Below, one piece after another: positions 9,394 through 18,936 of a DNA stretch of 32,732 bases (position 1 is its first letter; the number at the start of each line of letters is the position of its first letter). The notes beneath the pieces were generated by a model, which worked only from the letters and a program-made list of their open reading frames with translations, had not been told where the DNA came from and ran no database searches. Source of the DNA: Bacillota bacterium (GTDB taxonomy: Bacteria; Bacillota; Dethiobacteria; DTU022; UBA8154). A program made the translations under genes and the position numbers. The DNA is taken from assembly GCA_029778075.1 (NCBI GenBank), contig JAKORA010000318.1:1-32732 (forward strand). Reading direction: 5' to 3'.

Positions 9394-9774
9394 TCAGTAA
9401 AGGGCTTCCAATTCTTTGGAAACAACCTGAATAACCCTGTTTTCCTCATCTACAAATACTACTTTAGGCATAAAATCTTTTAGTTCTTCACTGGAATACT
9501 GGGCATAACTTAAAATAATTATCTTATCGCCGGGCTGAACGAGGCGGGCGGCAGCTCCGTTAAGGCAAACATCCCCCCTGCCGCGTTCACCGGCAATAAC
9601 ATAAGTTTCCAGCCTGGCACCGTTATTGTTGTTTACCACCTGAACCTTTTCGTATGGAAGAATGTCAGCTTTTTCCATAAGTTCTTTGTCGATCGTTATA
9701 CTGCCTACATAATTCAAATTGGCATCAGTAACAGTCGCCCTGTGAATTTTGGACTTGCACATAGTCCTGAGCAA
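9394..9774 (-). CDS. panD: Aspartate 1-decarboxylase
   Basis: [25 protein letters not shown] with the Gly-Ser self-processing site; downstream of panC; TTG start with GGAGG. Confidence 0.96.
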   Translation of the reverse strand: MLRTMCKSKIHRATVTDANLNYVGSITIDKELMEKADILPYEKVQVVNNNNGARLETYVIAGERGRGDVCLNGAAARLVQPGDKIIILSYAQYSSEELKDFMPKVVFVDEENRVIQVVSKELEALY

Positions 9775-9777
9775 AAC

Positions 9778-10623
9778 TCACACCTCCACGAGAACATTAT
9801 CTATCAATCTAGTTTGGCCAAACTTTACAGCCACGGCGATTAAACAGCGCCCCTTTACCCTGGAAACAGGACTAAGTTGTTTGGTGTCGACAATTTCAAT
9901 ATAATCAACCTGCGCCTGCTTAGCCTCTGATATTGTTTTGAACATATTTTCTTTAATAATTTCTGCTTCTCTCTCTCCTTTCCTGATCAGTGCCTCCGCT
10001 ACTTTTAAACTTTTATAAAGTACAACGGCCTCTTTCCTCTGCTCGCTGGTCAGGTATTTATTACGTGAGCTCATGGCTAAACCATCAGGTTCCCTTACAG
10101 TAGGAAGAACGATAATTTCCAGGTTCATATTCAGATCTTCGACCATTTTTATGAGCACAAGAGCCTGTTGAGCATCCTTTTGACCAAAATAGGCACGATC
10201 CGGACGTACCAGGTTGAACAGCTTTGCAACTACGGTGGTAACACCAAGAAAATGCCCGGGGCGACTTGCTCCACAAAGCCCTTCCGTGAGCTTCTCCACC
10301 TGAACAAAAGTGGCATACCCCGGGGGGTACATCTCGCTGACAGAAGGCGAAAAAACAAGATCGCAGCCTGTAGATTCGGCCAGGGCGGTATCTCTTTCCA
10401 GGTCTCGCGGGTACTCTTCATAGTCCTCACCCTCACCAAATTGCAGAGGGTTTACGAAGATACTGATCACCATAAAATCATTTTCTTCCCTGGCCTTTCT
10501 CATCAATGAAAGATGCCCTTCGTGTAAAAATCCCATGGTGGGCACAAAACCGATACTTAAACCTTTCTGCTTTTTTTCTTCAATAATACCCTTCAAAGAA
10601 GGGATGTCCGTAACAAGCTGCAA
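9778..10623 (-). CDS. panC: Pantothenate synthetase
   Basis: GFVPTMGFLHEGHLSLMRKAR, YFGQKDAQQALVLIKMV, MSSRNKYL. Confidence 0.98.
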   Translation of the reverse strand: MQLVTDIPSLKGIIEEKKQKGLSIGFVPTMGFLHEGHLSLMRKAREENDFMVISIFVNPLQFGEGEDYEEYPRDLERDTALAESTGCDLVFSPSVSEMYPPGYATFVQVEKLTEGLCGASRPGHFLGVTTVVAKLFNLVRPDRAYFGQKDAQQALVLIKMVEDLNMNLEIIVLPTVREPDGLAMSSRNKYLTSEQRKEAVVLYKSLKVAEALIRKGEREAEIIKENMFKTISEAKQAQVDYIEIVDTKQLSPVSRVKGRCLIAVAVKFGQTRLIDNVLVEV

Positions 10624-10650
10624 AAAGATCCCCCCAAATTCAGGCGCAGA

Positions 10651-11490
10651 TTACTCCAGAACCGCGGCCAGTACCTCTTCAGACATGGTAAAAGAGTGCT
10701 TTTCATCAGGGAATAAACCCTGTTTCACTTCCGAAATATAGTCGTTTATCCCTTTGAGCATCACGCTCCTGGCCTGAGCATACTGCTTGACAAACTTCGG
10801 CCTTTTGCCTGTATAAAGGCCCATAATATCATGGAAAACCAGGACCTGCCCATCACAGAATTTCCCGGCGCCGATGCCGATTACCGGTATAGAGAGCCGC
10901 TCGGAAATCGCTTTGGCCAGCTGCCAGGGAACGCATTCCAGGACAAGTGAAAAAGCCCCGGCTTCTTCTAAAAGCAGGGAGTCTTCCATAATTTTTTTGG
11001 CTACTGTAGGATCTTTTCCCTGGACTTTAAAGCCTCCCAACTGTCCTGCCGATTGCGGAGTTAGTCCCAAATGGCCGACTACAGGAATACCTGCCTGGGT
11101 AATGCTTCTTACGGCCTCCACTATTTCCAGGCCGCCCTCCAGCTTTACTCCCTGTGCTCCCGTTTCCTGGATGATCTTTCCGGCATTGCGCAGAGCGTCC
11201 TCACTGTTAACCTGGTACGTTAAAAAAGGCATATCTACTACGACAAAGGCTCTTTTACTTCCTCTCACAACCGCTTTCCCATGGTGGATCATGTCGTTTA
11301 AGGTTACGGCAATAGTAGTATCATAACCTAAAACTACATTCCCCAGGGAATCCCCGACAAGTATAAACTCTACACCGGCCTCGTCAAGCAATTGTGCTGT
11401 AGGATAGTCATAGGCGGTAACCATGGTGATTTTTTCTTTGCGCTTCTTCATCTCTTTTAAATCCAGGGTAGTCAAACGCTCACTACTCAT
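10651..11490 (-). CDS. panB: 3-methyl-2-oxobutanoate hydroxymethyltransferase
   Basis: ITMVTAYDYPTAQLLDEAGVEFILVGDSLGNVVLGYDTT, GVKLEGG, GHLGLTPQ. Confidence 0.98.
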   Translation of the reverse strand: MSSERLTTLDLKEMKKRKEKITMVTAYDYPTAQLLDEAGVEFILVGDSLGNVVLGYDTTIAVTLNDMIHHGKAVVRGSKRAFVVVDMPFLTYQVNSEDALRNAGKIIQETGAQGVKLEGGLEIVEAVRSITQAGIPVVGHLGLTPQSAGQLGGFKVQGKDPTVAKKIMEDSLLLEEAGAFSLVLECVPWQLAKAISERLSIPVIGIGAGKFCDGQVLVFHDIMGLYTGKRPKFVKQYAQARSVMLKGINDYISEVKQGLFPDEKHSFTMSEEVLAAVLE

Positions 11491-11495
11491 TTTTC

Positions 11496-12362
11496 CTAAC
11501 CTCCCAATAAAGTTTTTAGCTGATTCTCCTGTTCCTGATTTAATGTTCCCTTCCGGACAGCCAAGTCAACGGTATAAACACCAAGCTGCCTGTAAAGGGG
11601 AAGCAATTCCGGTGCCAGTTCCTTCATGGCCTCCAAATGGGCACTGATTGTGGAAATATCACCGCGGGCTACCGGCCCGGTCAGAGCCTTTTCAGGTCCC
11701 AACTCACCAATATTCTTCAAGGTGCTGTAGATTAGCGGAGATAGCGATTCAAAAGCTTTCTTCGGAGGAATATCCATCAAATTAAACATCTTTAGAGCCA
11801 TATCCATTAGCGAAGCGAGGTAGTTACAAGCCACACAGGCTGCAGCATGATAGACGACCTTCATTTCTGTAGGGATGGAAAGCATCTGTCCTTCCAAGGC
11901 CTGTATCATTTCCTTCGCCACAGGGAAAGCCTCTTCATCTCCTTCCACGGCAAAGAAAGTGCCCGGCAAAGAGCGCAGCCCCATTTCCAGCTCCGGAAAG
12001 GTTTGCAGTGGGTGAAACGAGATAGCGGCTGCCCCCTGTTGGCGGGCTGAAGCTAATATATCAGAGCTGTGGGCGCCGCTTGTATGTATAACAACCTGTC
12101 CCTTCCTAAAGCCTTTTTCCTCTGCTATTCGGTTACACGTTTCATTAATAACTCTATCCGGGGTGGTTAAAAACACAATATCCGCATCACAGACAGCCTT
12201 TTCCGGTTCACTGAAAACCGGGCACTCCAGCAACTGTGCAGCTAATTGTCTGGACTTCTCGGTCCTGGAAAAAGCGCCTACGATCCTGTATCCTCTTTTT
12301 TTTAAAGCATACCCCAGGACCTTTCCCACATTTCCTGCGCCGATAACTGCTACTGTCTTCAT
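11496..12362 (-). CDS. Rossmann-fold/DUF2520 dehydrogenase; candidate PanG-type ketopantoate reductase
   Basis: VAVIGAGNVGKVLGYALKKRGY; FHPLQTFP; first gene of the panB-C-D operon. ATG at 12362 preceded by AAAGGAG. Confidence 0.8.
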   Translation of the reverse strand: MKTVAVIGAGNVGKVLGYALKKRGYRIVGAFSRTEKSRQLAAQLLECPVFSEPEKAVCDADIVFLTTPDRVINETCNRIAEEKGFRKGQVVIHTSGAHSSDILASARQQGAAAISFHPLQTFPELEMGLRSLPGTFFAVEGDEEAFPVAKEMIQALEGQMLSIPTEMKVVYHAAACVACNYLASLMDMALKMFNLMDIPPKKAFESLSPLIYSTLKNIGELGPEKALTGPVARGDISTISAHLEAMKELAPELLPLYRQLGVYTVDLAVRKGTLNQEQENQLKTLLGG

Positions 12363-12470
12363 CTCCTGCGCTCCTTTGCAAGTTGGGCTTGGCAACTACT
12401 TTATTAATAAGCTCTAAACATTTACATCCGGCTGATAGTGAAGCACAAGCTTTGGAGAGGCGTTTGATTG

Positions 12471-12505
12471 AAAAAAATATAAAGCCTCCCTGCGGGCAGG
12501 AAGGC
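12471..12505 (-). terminator. Strong intrinsic terminator
   Basis: Minus strand GCCTTCCTGC-CC-GCAGGGAGGC then TTTATATTTTTTT. Confidence 0.8.
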
Positions 12506-12641
12506 ACTCTTATCCTACTACCTTATGCGTACCCACTGTCCCGGTCCTTTTACCTGGCTCCAGGCAGGAAATACTCATCCTATCGTTTACAAAGAAAAAG
12601 TCCTGATTGAGAAACAATGGTGCAGGTGCTGGATCCCGCCC
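12471..12641 (-). ncRNA. Candidate structured small RNA, 6S-like rod architecture
   Basis: Promoter 12648-12676, predicted start about 12641, 5'/3' end pairing (12634-12641 with 12494-12501), further stems, then an intrinsic terminator. Confidence 0.55.
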
Positions 12642-12647
12642 GAGGTA

Positions 12648-12676
12648 ATTTTACCACCTTTCTCAACCAAAGGCAA
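12648..12676 (-). promoter_or_regulatory. Sigma-A-like promoter driving the candidate small RNA
   Basis: Minus strand TTGCCT, 17 nt, TAAAAT. Confidence 0.6.
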
Positions 12677-12812
12677 GAAAAAAAGAGAAAAAAAACATAA
12701 AACTGCACTAAAATTTATATTAAAACGAGGTTACAAAGGTGATTGGACTTGTAGATTCCCTCAGCTTTGGTGCCTTTAAAGGCCGCAGCGGAAGGCTTAG
12801 ACTTTCTTTTTT

Positions 12813-13808
12813 TTACCAACTCTGCTTTAATAACTCTACTAGTAATAAGACGCTGTTTTCCACATCGTTCAGGTCAACCATTTCTACGGGAGTATGAATA
12901 TAACGACAGGGAATGGACAGACCCCCGGAAGGGAGACCTTCCCTGGTGAGGTGTATCGCTCCGGCATCGGTACCGCCCCTGTCCAGAACTTCAAGCTGAT
13001 AAGGGATATTATTTTTTTCGGCAACTTCAATCATCAGCCCTGTAACCCTGGGGTGACAGATAACTGAAGAATCCTTAATTTTAACAGCGGGCCCTTTGCC
13101 TAATGAAACACCGGTTTTAAACTCGGGCTCAGGGGTATCTCCTACCCTGGTTACATCAACCGCCAATCCGTAATGAGGTTTCAACCGATACGAAACGGGT
13201 CTGGCACCTCTTAAACCGACCTCTTCCTGCACGGTAAAAACAAAATATATTTCATTGGGCAGCGGTAGGGATGAAAGCCGTTTCATCGCTTCCAGGACCA
13301 CCGCGCAACCAATACGGTTATCAAGGGATTTGGCGGTAATGCGATTCCCTTCCAGGCTGAAAGGGGAAAGGAGAACAGCCGTATCTCCTATGTTAACCTT
13401 CTTTAGGGCTTCTTCCCGGTTTTCAGCCCCTATATCAATAAAGAGCCTGTCAAGATCGAACTCCTTGGGCTCCTTGATTTTTTCCTGACCGATAACACCC
13501 GTTGTCCCATTCTCAAAAAGGACCTTCATTCCGGGTAAAATATTTTTTAAAACGCCTCCGATGCCGATAAAGCGGAGAAACCCTTTCTCATCAATAAAAG
13601 TAATCATTAAACCGATTTCATCCATATGCGCGGCCACCAGAATTTTTTTGGCGCCTTGATTCCGCCTGGTAACAATCAAATTACCAAGGGTATCGATAAA
13701 ATACTCTGCATTAAGTTTTTCAAGTTCGCCGATAATTAAGGAACGCACCTTATCTTCACGGCCGGCAGGGCCAAAAGATTCACATAGCTTTTTTATCAAC
13801 TCATTCAT
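12813..13808 (-). CDS. M42 family metallopeptidase (paralog 3)
   Basis: AHMDEIGLMI, SLDNRIGCA, TVQEEVGLRGA, AVDVTRVGDTP, RYIHTPVEMV. Confidence 0.95.
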   Translation of the reverse strand: MNELIKKLCESFGPAGREDKVRSLIIGELEKLNAEYFIDTLGNLIVTRRNQGAKKILVAAHMDEIGLMITFIDEKGFLRFIGIGGVLKNILPGMKVLFENGTTGVIGQEKIKEPKEFDLDRLFIDIGAENREEALKKVNIGDTAVLLSPFSLEGNRITAKSLDNRIGCAVVLEAMKRLSSLPLPNEIYFVFTVQEEVGLRGARPVSYRLKPHYGLAVDVTRVGDTPEPEFKTGVSLGKGPAVKIKDSSVICHPRVTGLMIEVAEKNNIPYQLEVLDRGGTDAGAIHLTREGLPSGGLSIPCRYIHTPVEMVDLNDVENSVLLLVELLKQSW

Positions 13809-14833
13809 ATCTCCAACCCCTTTTCATGTACTGATCTTATAAAAGCATCTACTATTTCCACAAGATTCTCCCAGTCTTCTTTAAAAAGCATGGAAACGGG
13901 AGTATGAATATACCTGCAGGGTGTTGATATAACACCGGCAGCGACTCCGCTTCCTGCCGGAGCAATCGCTCCGGCATCCGTAAAATTGCCGCCGTAACGG
14001 CGAAACTGGTACGGCTTTTTTTGACTCTCAGCTACTTCGATTAACCGCTCCAAAATCCGCGGATGTGCAATAACAGACTCATCCTGGACAGTGAACGCCG
14101 GCCCGGCGCCCAGTGAAGTAGCATAATCCTGCTCTCTAGCCTCGGGAATATCCACCGCACCGGTTGTTTCAATCACAAGGGCTATCCTGGGATTAACCCT
14201 GTAAGCTGCTACCCGGGCTCCTCTTATTCCTATTTCCTCCTGGACAGTAAACACAGCCGTAAAAGAAATGGGGTAATCCCTCTGCAGAATTTCCAGCAGG
14301 GCGGCACAACCGGCCCTGTTATCCAGAGCTTTTCCCTTGATGATGTTAGCGGATGAACTTGACTCGGACCAAAAAGTGACATAGTCACCTACTTTAACAG
14401 CTTTCTCTGCGTCTTCCTTATTTTTGGCACCTATATCGATGTAAAGTTTTTCCGCCTCCAGAGGCTTCTCTCTCTCTTCTGTTTTTTGCAGATGAACAGC
14501 CTTGGCTCCAATTACTCCTAAAACATTATTGGCTCCAATGCAAACAGGTTTGGAGACAAGATGTTTTTCATATATCCCCCCTACTTTATAAAAACGCAGG
14601 TGCCCGCTTTTTTCGATAGCGGAGACCATCAATCCTACCTCATCCATATGAGCGCACAGCATTAACCCTATTTCTTCCCTGTTCTTACTCCCCTCTTTTA
14701 GCGCGTACAGGTTTCCCAGGGAATCTGTGTAGTGCTTAATCCCCCACAGGGACAGTTTTTCCTTGATAAAGTTTCTGACTCTGGCCTCATCGCCGGAAAC
14801 ACCGGGTATCTGTGAAAGTGCTGTTATAAGCAT
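13805..14833 (-). CDS. M42 family metallopeptidase (paralog 2)
   Basis: AHMDEVGLMV, ALDNRAGCA, TVQEEIGIRGA, VIETTGAVDIP, RYIHTPVSML; 4-nt overlap with the next gene. Confidence 0.95.
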   Translation of the reverse strand: MLITALSQIPGVSGDEARVRNFIKEKLSLWGIKHYTDSLGNLYALKEGSKNREEIGLMLCAHMDEVGLMVSAIEKSGHLRFYKVGGIYEKHLVSKPVCIGANNVLGVIGAKAVHLQKTEEREKPLEAEKLYIDIGAKNKEDAEKAVKVGDYVTFWSESSSSANIIKGKALDNRAGCAALLEILQRDYPISFTAVFTVQEEIGIRGARVAAYRVNPRIALVIETTGAVDIPEAREQDYATSLGAGPAFTVQDESVIAHPRILERLIEVAESQKKPYQFRRYGGNFTDAGAIAPAGSGVAAGVISTPCRYIHTPVSMLFKEDWENLVEIVDAFIRSVHEKGLEI

Positions 14834-15876
14834 GATAATCCCTCCACAAAAGTGTTGTTTAAACCGGCGGCAAAGTACGCCAGGAGCCTTCCTGCGACTT
14901 TTATGTCCTCCATGGTTAGCAGCTCCACAGAAGTATGCATATAGCGAAGGGGGATGGAAACCAGGGCTGTTGGTATGCCTCCCAGAGTTACCTGGATGGC
15001 GCGGGCATCTGTTCCCGTCGGGCCTGGGGATACATCTTTTTGATAAGGCAAGTTATATTCCTTGGCCGTATCATACAGCGCATCGGCTAAAAAGGGATGA
15101 ATATTGGGACCAGTTGTAATAACCGGTCCTTTTCCCAGTGGAGAAACCTCGTGCTCCATAGCTCCGGGAAAATCACCATGGCAGACATCAACAGCTATTC
15201 CCAAATCGGGAGATATACCGTAGGTAGAGACGACAGCGCCTCTGGTTCCCACTTCTTCTTGGACGGTGGCAACAAAATAAAGGTGGGCTTCATGTTCCAT
15301 CCGGCTCAGTTCTCTGGCACATTGCCATAAAACAGCCACCCCGGCGCGGTCGTCAAGAGCTTTTCCGGCACGGCAGTTATTCAACAGCGTAAGCATATTT
15401 CTTTTTATAGCGGCAACTGAACCCACTTTAATTGTTTTTTTAACCTGTTCCTGAGGAAGGCCTGTATCTATAAACAAATTCTCCATTTCCATACTAGTGC
15501 TTTTTTCCTTGCCTTTTTCCATATAAGGCGGCTTATAGCCGATAATACCTTCTATAGGCTCCTCTCCATAGACTGTGACTTCCTGCCCCGGTAGTGTCCG
15601 CACATCAAAACCGCCAAGGGAGGTAAACCTTAAAAAACCATTTTTTTCTATCCTGGTAATGATCAGCCCAATTTCATCCATGTGCGCGCAGAAAAGCACC
15701 TTGGGACCATCGGGCCCCCTCCCTTTCTTGTAATAAATTAAATTTCCCAGGTTATCTGTCCTGGCGTCATCAGTATAGGGAGAAAATGCTTCGGTGATAA
15801 AGGCGGCAACATTTTGCTCATAGCCGGAGACTCCATCTTTCTGTGTTATCTCCCGTAAAAAAGCATCCAGCTCCAT
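14824..15876 (-). CDS. M42 family metallopeptidase (paralog 1)
   Basis: AHMDEIGLII, ALDDRAGVA, TVQEEVGTRGA, AVDVCHGDFP, RYMHTSVELL; 10-nt overlap with the next gene. Confidence 0.95.
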   Translation of the reverse strand: MELDAFLREITQKDGVSGYEQNVAAFITEAFSPYTDDARTDNLGNLIYYKKGRGPDGPKVLFCAHMDEIGLIITRIEKNGFLRFTSLGGFDVRTLPGQEVTVYGEEPIEGIIGYKPPYMEKGKEKSTSMEMENLFIDTGLPQEQVKKTIKVGSVAAIKRNMLTLLNNCRAGKALDDRAGVAVLWQCARELSRMEHEAHLYFVATVQEEVGTRGAVVSTYGISPDLGIAVDVCHGDFPGAMEHEVSPLGKGPVITTGPNIHPFLADALYDTAKEYNLPYQKDVSPGPTGTDARAIQVTLGGIPTALVSIPLRYMHTSVELLTMEDIKVAGRLLAYFAAGLNNTFVEGLSCL

Positions 15877-15998
15877 TCTCTTTTACCTCCTTTGCCATTT
15901 CCGAAAACAAAGCCAGTCGAAACACCGGCAGTACAGAGGTCGAACGCCGTCTAGCTAAACCGGAGTCCAGGGTATGCCCGTATCGCGTAACAGCTATG

Positions 15999-17144
15999 TT
16001 AAACCGAGCTTAACAGCAATTTATGCAGCTCGGCAGTTGTCCTGTATACTTGTTCGCATTGAGCAAGGCTCAATGTCCCTGTCCCGCAACTGGGAGTCAA
16101 TAAAAACTGATCGGCCAAAATATCGGGGCTAACCCCTTGCCGGGAAAGGCGCCTGATACCCTCATAAAATTTTTCCCGCAAGGAAAAAGCATCCTCCTGG
16201 ACAACCGGCTCAGAGGTAGGAACAAGTCCCCAGCCCAAACAGCCGCCTCTTCTCAGGAAACCCTCTAACTCTTCACCATATGCAAGCATGGAATCAAGAA
16301 AGCCATAAGCATCAAAATTTACTATGTCCAGAGGAAGCTGAAACAAAATAGACCAGTCTCCTCCGGAACAACTGTGCACACCGGCGTAGGCTCCCGCTTC
16401 TCTTATGGAGATAACAACCGCCTCCAGGCTTTGCACGATATGCTCTCTGGAAAGAGAAATATACGGTGATTGGCCGTAAGAAAGCAAGAGCGGCTCATCT
16501 ATAAAAATTACCACCGGCAAAAAAAACCTTTTTAAAGACTGCACCTGCAGCCTTGCTGTTAACGCCAACGTTTTGGTAATAAGATCGCGAAGCTCTTCCC
16601 GGTAAAAAGCGGGGATACCATTTGCTGCATTAATCTGCAAACCGACAGAGAGCGGACCGCTTAGCTGCCCCTTCAAATATTTTGGCTTACAGGATAAGCT
16701 TTCCCAATTTTCATCTAAAAATTGATAAAATCCTGCTGTATTTTCTCGGGGAAGGGCAGAGTTAAAGAGGGCATCGTTAAGAGTATTGCTATTGCTTTTG
16801 TTATCCTGGCATTCCAGATAAAGTTCATAAAATTTGGCTACTTTTTCCGGCCAATCATTGGCCTGATCACAAAAAAAGGGGGACTCCCCCTTCTCCAGTT
16901 CTATTAGACCCAACTCCACCGGAAGATTAAGGAACTGCCTGAGGAAGCCTTCTCTTCGGCCGCGCCCGGAAAGCTGCGGCCAGTGTGGCCCCCAGGGCAG
17001 TGTTTCCTTGATTAGTTCAAGGGCTCGAACAGGATCTTCATGAGGCATACTGCCAATCCCTGTTGCTGATCTGTATAGAACGTTTATATTCTCAGACAAG
17101 GCTCCTCCACCACCATATTTTTTATTGAGCTTCGGCCGGCACAA
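15999..17144 (-). CDS. UROD/MetE-like methyltransferase (short cobalamin-independent methionine synthase-like protein)
   Basis: GIGSMPHEDP, FIDEPLL, GVHSCSGGDW (His-x-Cys) and LTPSCGTGTLS; lacks a MetE N-terminal half. Start may be TTG at 17099. Confidence 0.8.
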   Translation of the reverse strand: MCRPKLNKKYGGGGALSENINVLYRSATGIGSMPHEDPVRALELIKETLPWGPHWPQLSGRGRREGFLRQFLNLPVELGLIELEKGESPFFCDQANDWPEKVAKFYELYLECQDNKSNSNTLNDALFNSALPRENTAGFYQFLDENWESLSCKPKYLKGQLSGPLSVGLQINAANGIPAFYREELRDLITKTLALTARLQVQSLKRFFLPVVIFIDEPLLLSYGQSPYISLSREHIVQSLEAVVISIREAGAYAGVHSCSGGDWSILFQLPLDIVNFDAYGFLDSMLAYGEELEGFLRRGGCLGWGLVPTSEPVVQEDAFSLREKFYEGIRRLSRQGVSPDILADQFLLTPSCGTGTLSLAQCEQVYRTTAELHKLLLSSV

Positions 17145-17223
17145 AAACGGCTAAAAATAGCCCTCTTTAGAAATCTGTTTTATGTCCTGCAGGGGTGGCG
17201 TAAAGTTGTGCGGAATTTAAATA

Positions 17224-18870
17224 CTAACGCTTATGACTATTGACGATATACTCTTCTTCCCAGGTAATCTCATTAATTGCATTTTTAATATCATCTACCG
17301 ATGGGTTCTGTTTACAAAGCAGGCCGTACTCAATACTATCAACCAAGGCTGCCCAACTGGCGTCAATTATATTCTCAGAGACGCCTACTGTTCCCCATCT
17401 TTTGTTGCCGTTTTGTGAAGTGATCAAGACGCGCACCTTGGCCCCTGTACCATCTTTACCGTCAAGCACCCGCACTTTATAATCCACAAGTTTAATAGCT
17501 TTTATCTCCGGATAAATTTCCTCCAGGGCTTTGCGCAAAGCGTTGTCCATGGCATTTACGGGTCCGTTTCCTTCAGCTGCTGTATGCACAATTCTTTCCC
17601 CGACTCGCAATTTAATTGTAGCTTCAATATACCAATCACTGCCGCGCCGTTCTTTATCCAGTATACACCTAAAAGACTCCAGCTTGAACAGGGGCTTGTA
17701 GGTTTTCATTGTTTTCCAGATCAGCAACTCAAAGGAACCGTCCGCCCCCTCGAATTGGTAACCTTCATGCTCCATCTTCTTGAGAACCTCTAAAACCTTA
17801 ATCGCCTCGGGATAATTCTTGATTAATTTTATATCCCTTTCCTTAACCTTAAAAAGAATATTGCTTTTTCCGGATAGTTCGGAAATTAAAATGCGCCTTT
17901 TATTGCCTACCTCTTCAGGGTTGGCATGCTCATAGGTCTGGGAGTGCTTAACAACAGCATCGACATGAATACCGCCCTTATGTGCAAAAGCATTTCGCCC
18001 TACATAGGGTTGGCTGTCCTGGGGAATCATGTTGGCCAGTTCGGCGACCACCTTGGAAATCCTGGTTAGCTCCTTTAGTTGCTCCGCTTTGAATTTATCT
18101 ATTTTTAACTTGAAGTACATATTGGCAATAATAGCACAAAGATCCGCATTGCCGCATCTTTCTCCATACCCGTTAATGGTTCCCTGGACATGAGTTGCCC
18201 CGCTCTGCAGTGCAATAATGGAATTGGCTACGGCCATTCCGCAATCGTTATGGGCGTGAATGCCGAGGGGAACAGAAAACTCTTTTTTAACTTCCAAAAT
18301 AATGCGCTGGACATCCAGAGGCATTGTTCCCCCATTGGTATCACATAACACTACTGAATCTGCGCCGCTTTTTACTGCAGCCCGGATAGTTTCCAGTGCA
18401 TATGCAGGGTTATTTACATATCCGTCAAAAAAATGTTCCGCATCAAAGATTACTTCCAGGTTTCTTGCCTTTAGGAAAAAAATCGTATCGGCAATCATCG
18501 CCAGGTTTTCTTCCAAAGTCGTCCCTAAAGCATGTGTTACATGAAAATCCCAGCTTTTCCCCACTACTGTCACTGCCGGGGTATTAGCCTCTATCAGGGC
18601 CATTACATTGTCATCGGATTCCACTTTTGCCCCGGCACGCCTGGTACTGCCAAAGGCAGTGACTTTGGCGTGACGAAAAGATATATCTTTCAGGCGGCTA
18701 AAAAACTCCATATCTTTTGGATTGGAGCCTGGCCATCCCCCTTCGATATAATCAATCCCCAGTGCATCCAAAAGCTGGACGATCTGGATTTTGTCACCTA
18801 CAGAAAAAGATATACCCTCTCTTTGTGCCCCATCTCTCAAAGTTGTATCATAAACTTTAAAAACACTCAT
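17224..18870 (-). CDS. cimA: (R)-citramalate synthase
   Basis: VYDTTLRDGAQREGISFSVGDKIQIVQLLDALGIDYIEGGWPGSNPKD, HAHNDCGMAVANS, GYGERCGNADL, C-terminal regulatory domain. Confidence 0.93.
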   Translation of the reverse strand: MSVFKVYDTTLRDGAQREGISFSVGDKIQIVQLLDALGIDYIEGGWPGSNPKDMEFFSRLKDISFRHAKVTAFGSTRRAGAKVESDDNVMALIEANTPAVTVVGKSWDFHVTHALGTTLEENLAMIADTIFFLKARNLEVIFDAEHFFDGYVNNPAYALETIRAAVKSGADSVVLCDTNGGTMPLDVQRIILEVKKEFSVPLGIHAHNDCGMAVANSIIALQSGATHVQGTINGYGERCGNADLCAIIANMYFKLKIDKFKAEQLKELTRISKVVAELANMIPQDSQPYVGRNAFAHKGGIHVDAVVKHSQTYEHANPEEVGNKRRILISELSGKSNILFKVKERDIKLIKNYPEAIKVLEVLKKMEHEGYQFEGADGSFELLIWKTMKTYKPLFKLESFRCILDKERRGSDWYIEATIKLRVGERIVHTAAEGNGPVNAMDNALRKALEEIYPEIKAIKLVDYKVRVLDGKDGTGAKVRVLITSQNGNKRWGTVGVSENIIDASWAALVDSIEYGLLCKQNPSVDDIKNAINEITWEEEYIVNSHKR

Positions 18871-18907
18871 AAATAACCTCCAGAGAAATCCACACTAAAT
18901 TAGAAAT

Positions 18908-18936
18908 ATTATACTATATGGCTTTAAGCATGTCTA
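18908..18936 (-). promoter_or_regulatory. Probable cimA promoter
   Basis: Minus strand TAGACA, 17 nt, TATAAT; -35 embedded in a 10-bp direct repeat. Confidence 0.6.

Noticed and set aside
10168-10509. Plus-strand ORF antisense to panC
   Set aside because: Opposite an unambiguous panC; no family resemblance.
12525-12779. Plus-strand ORF MRTHCPGPFTWLQAGNTHPIVYKEKVLIEKQWCRCWIPPEV...
   Set aside because: Protein-like in part, but no ribosome site, and the region has a minus-strand promoter, paired-end RNA structure and terminator. Kept only as the competing explanation for the small-RNA call.
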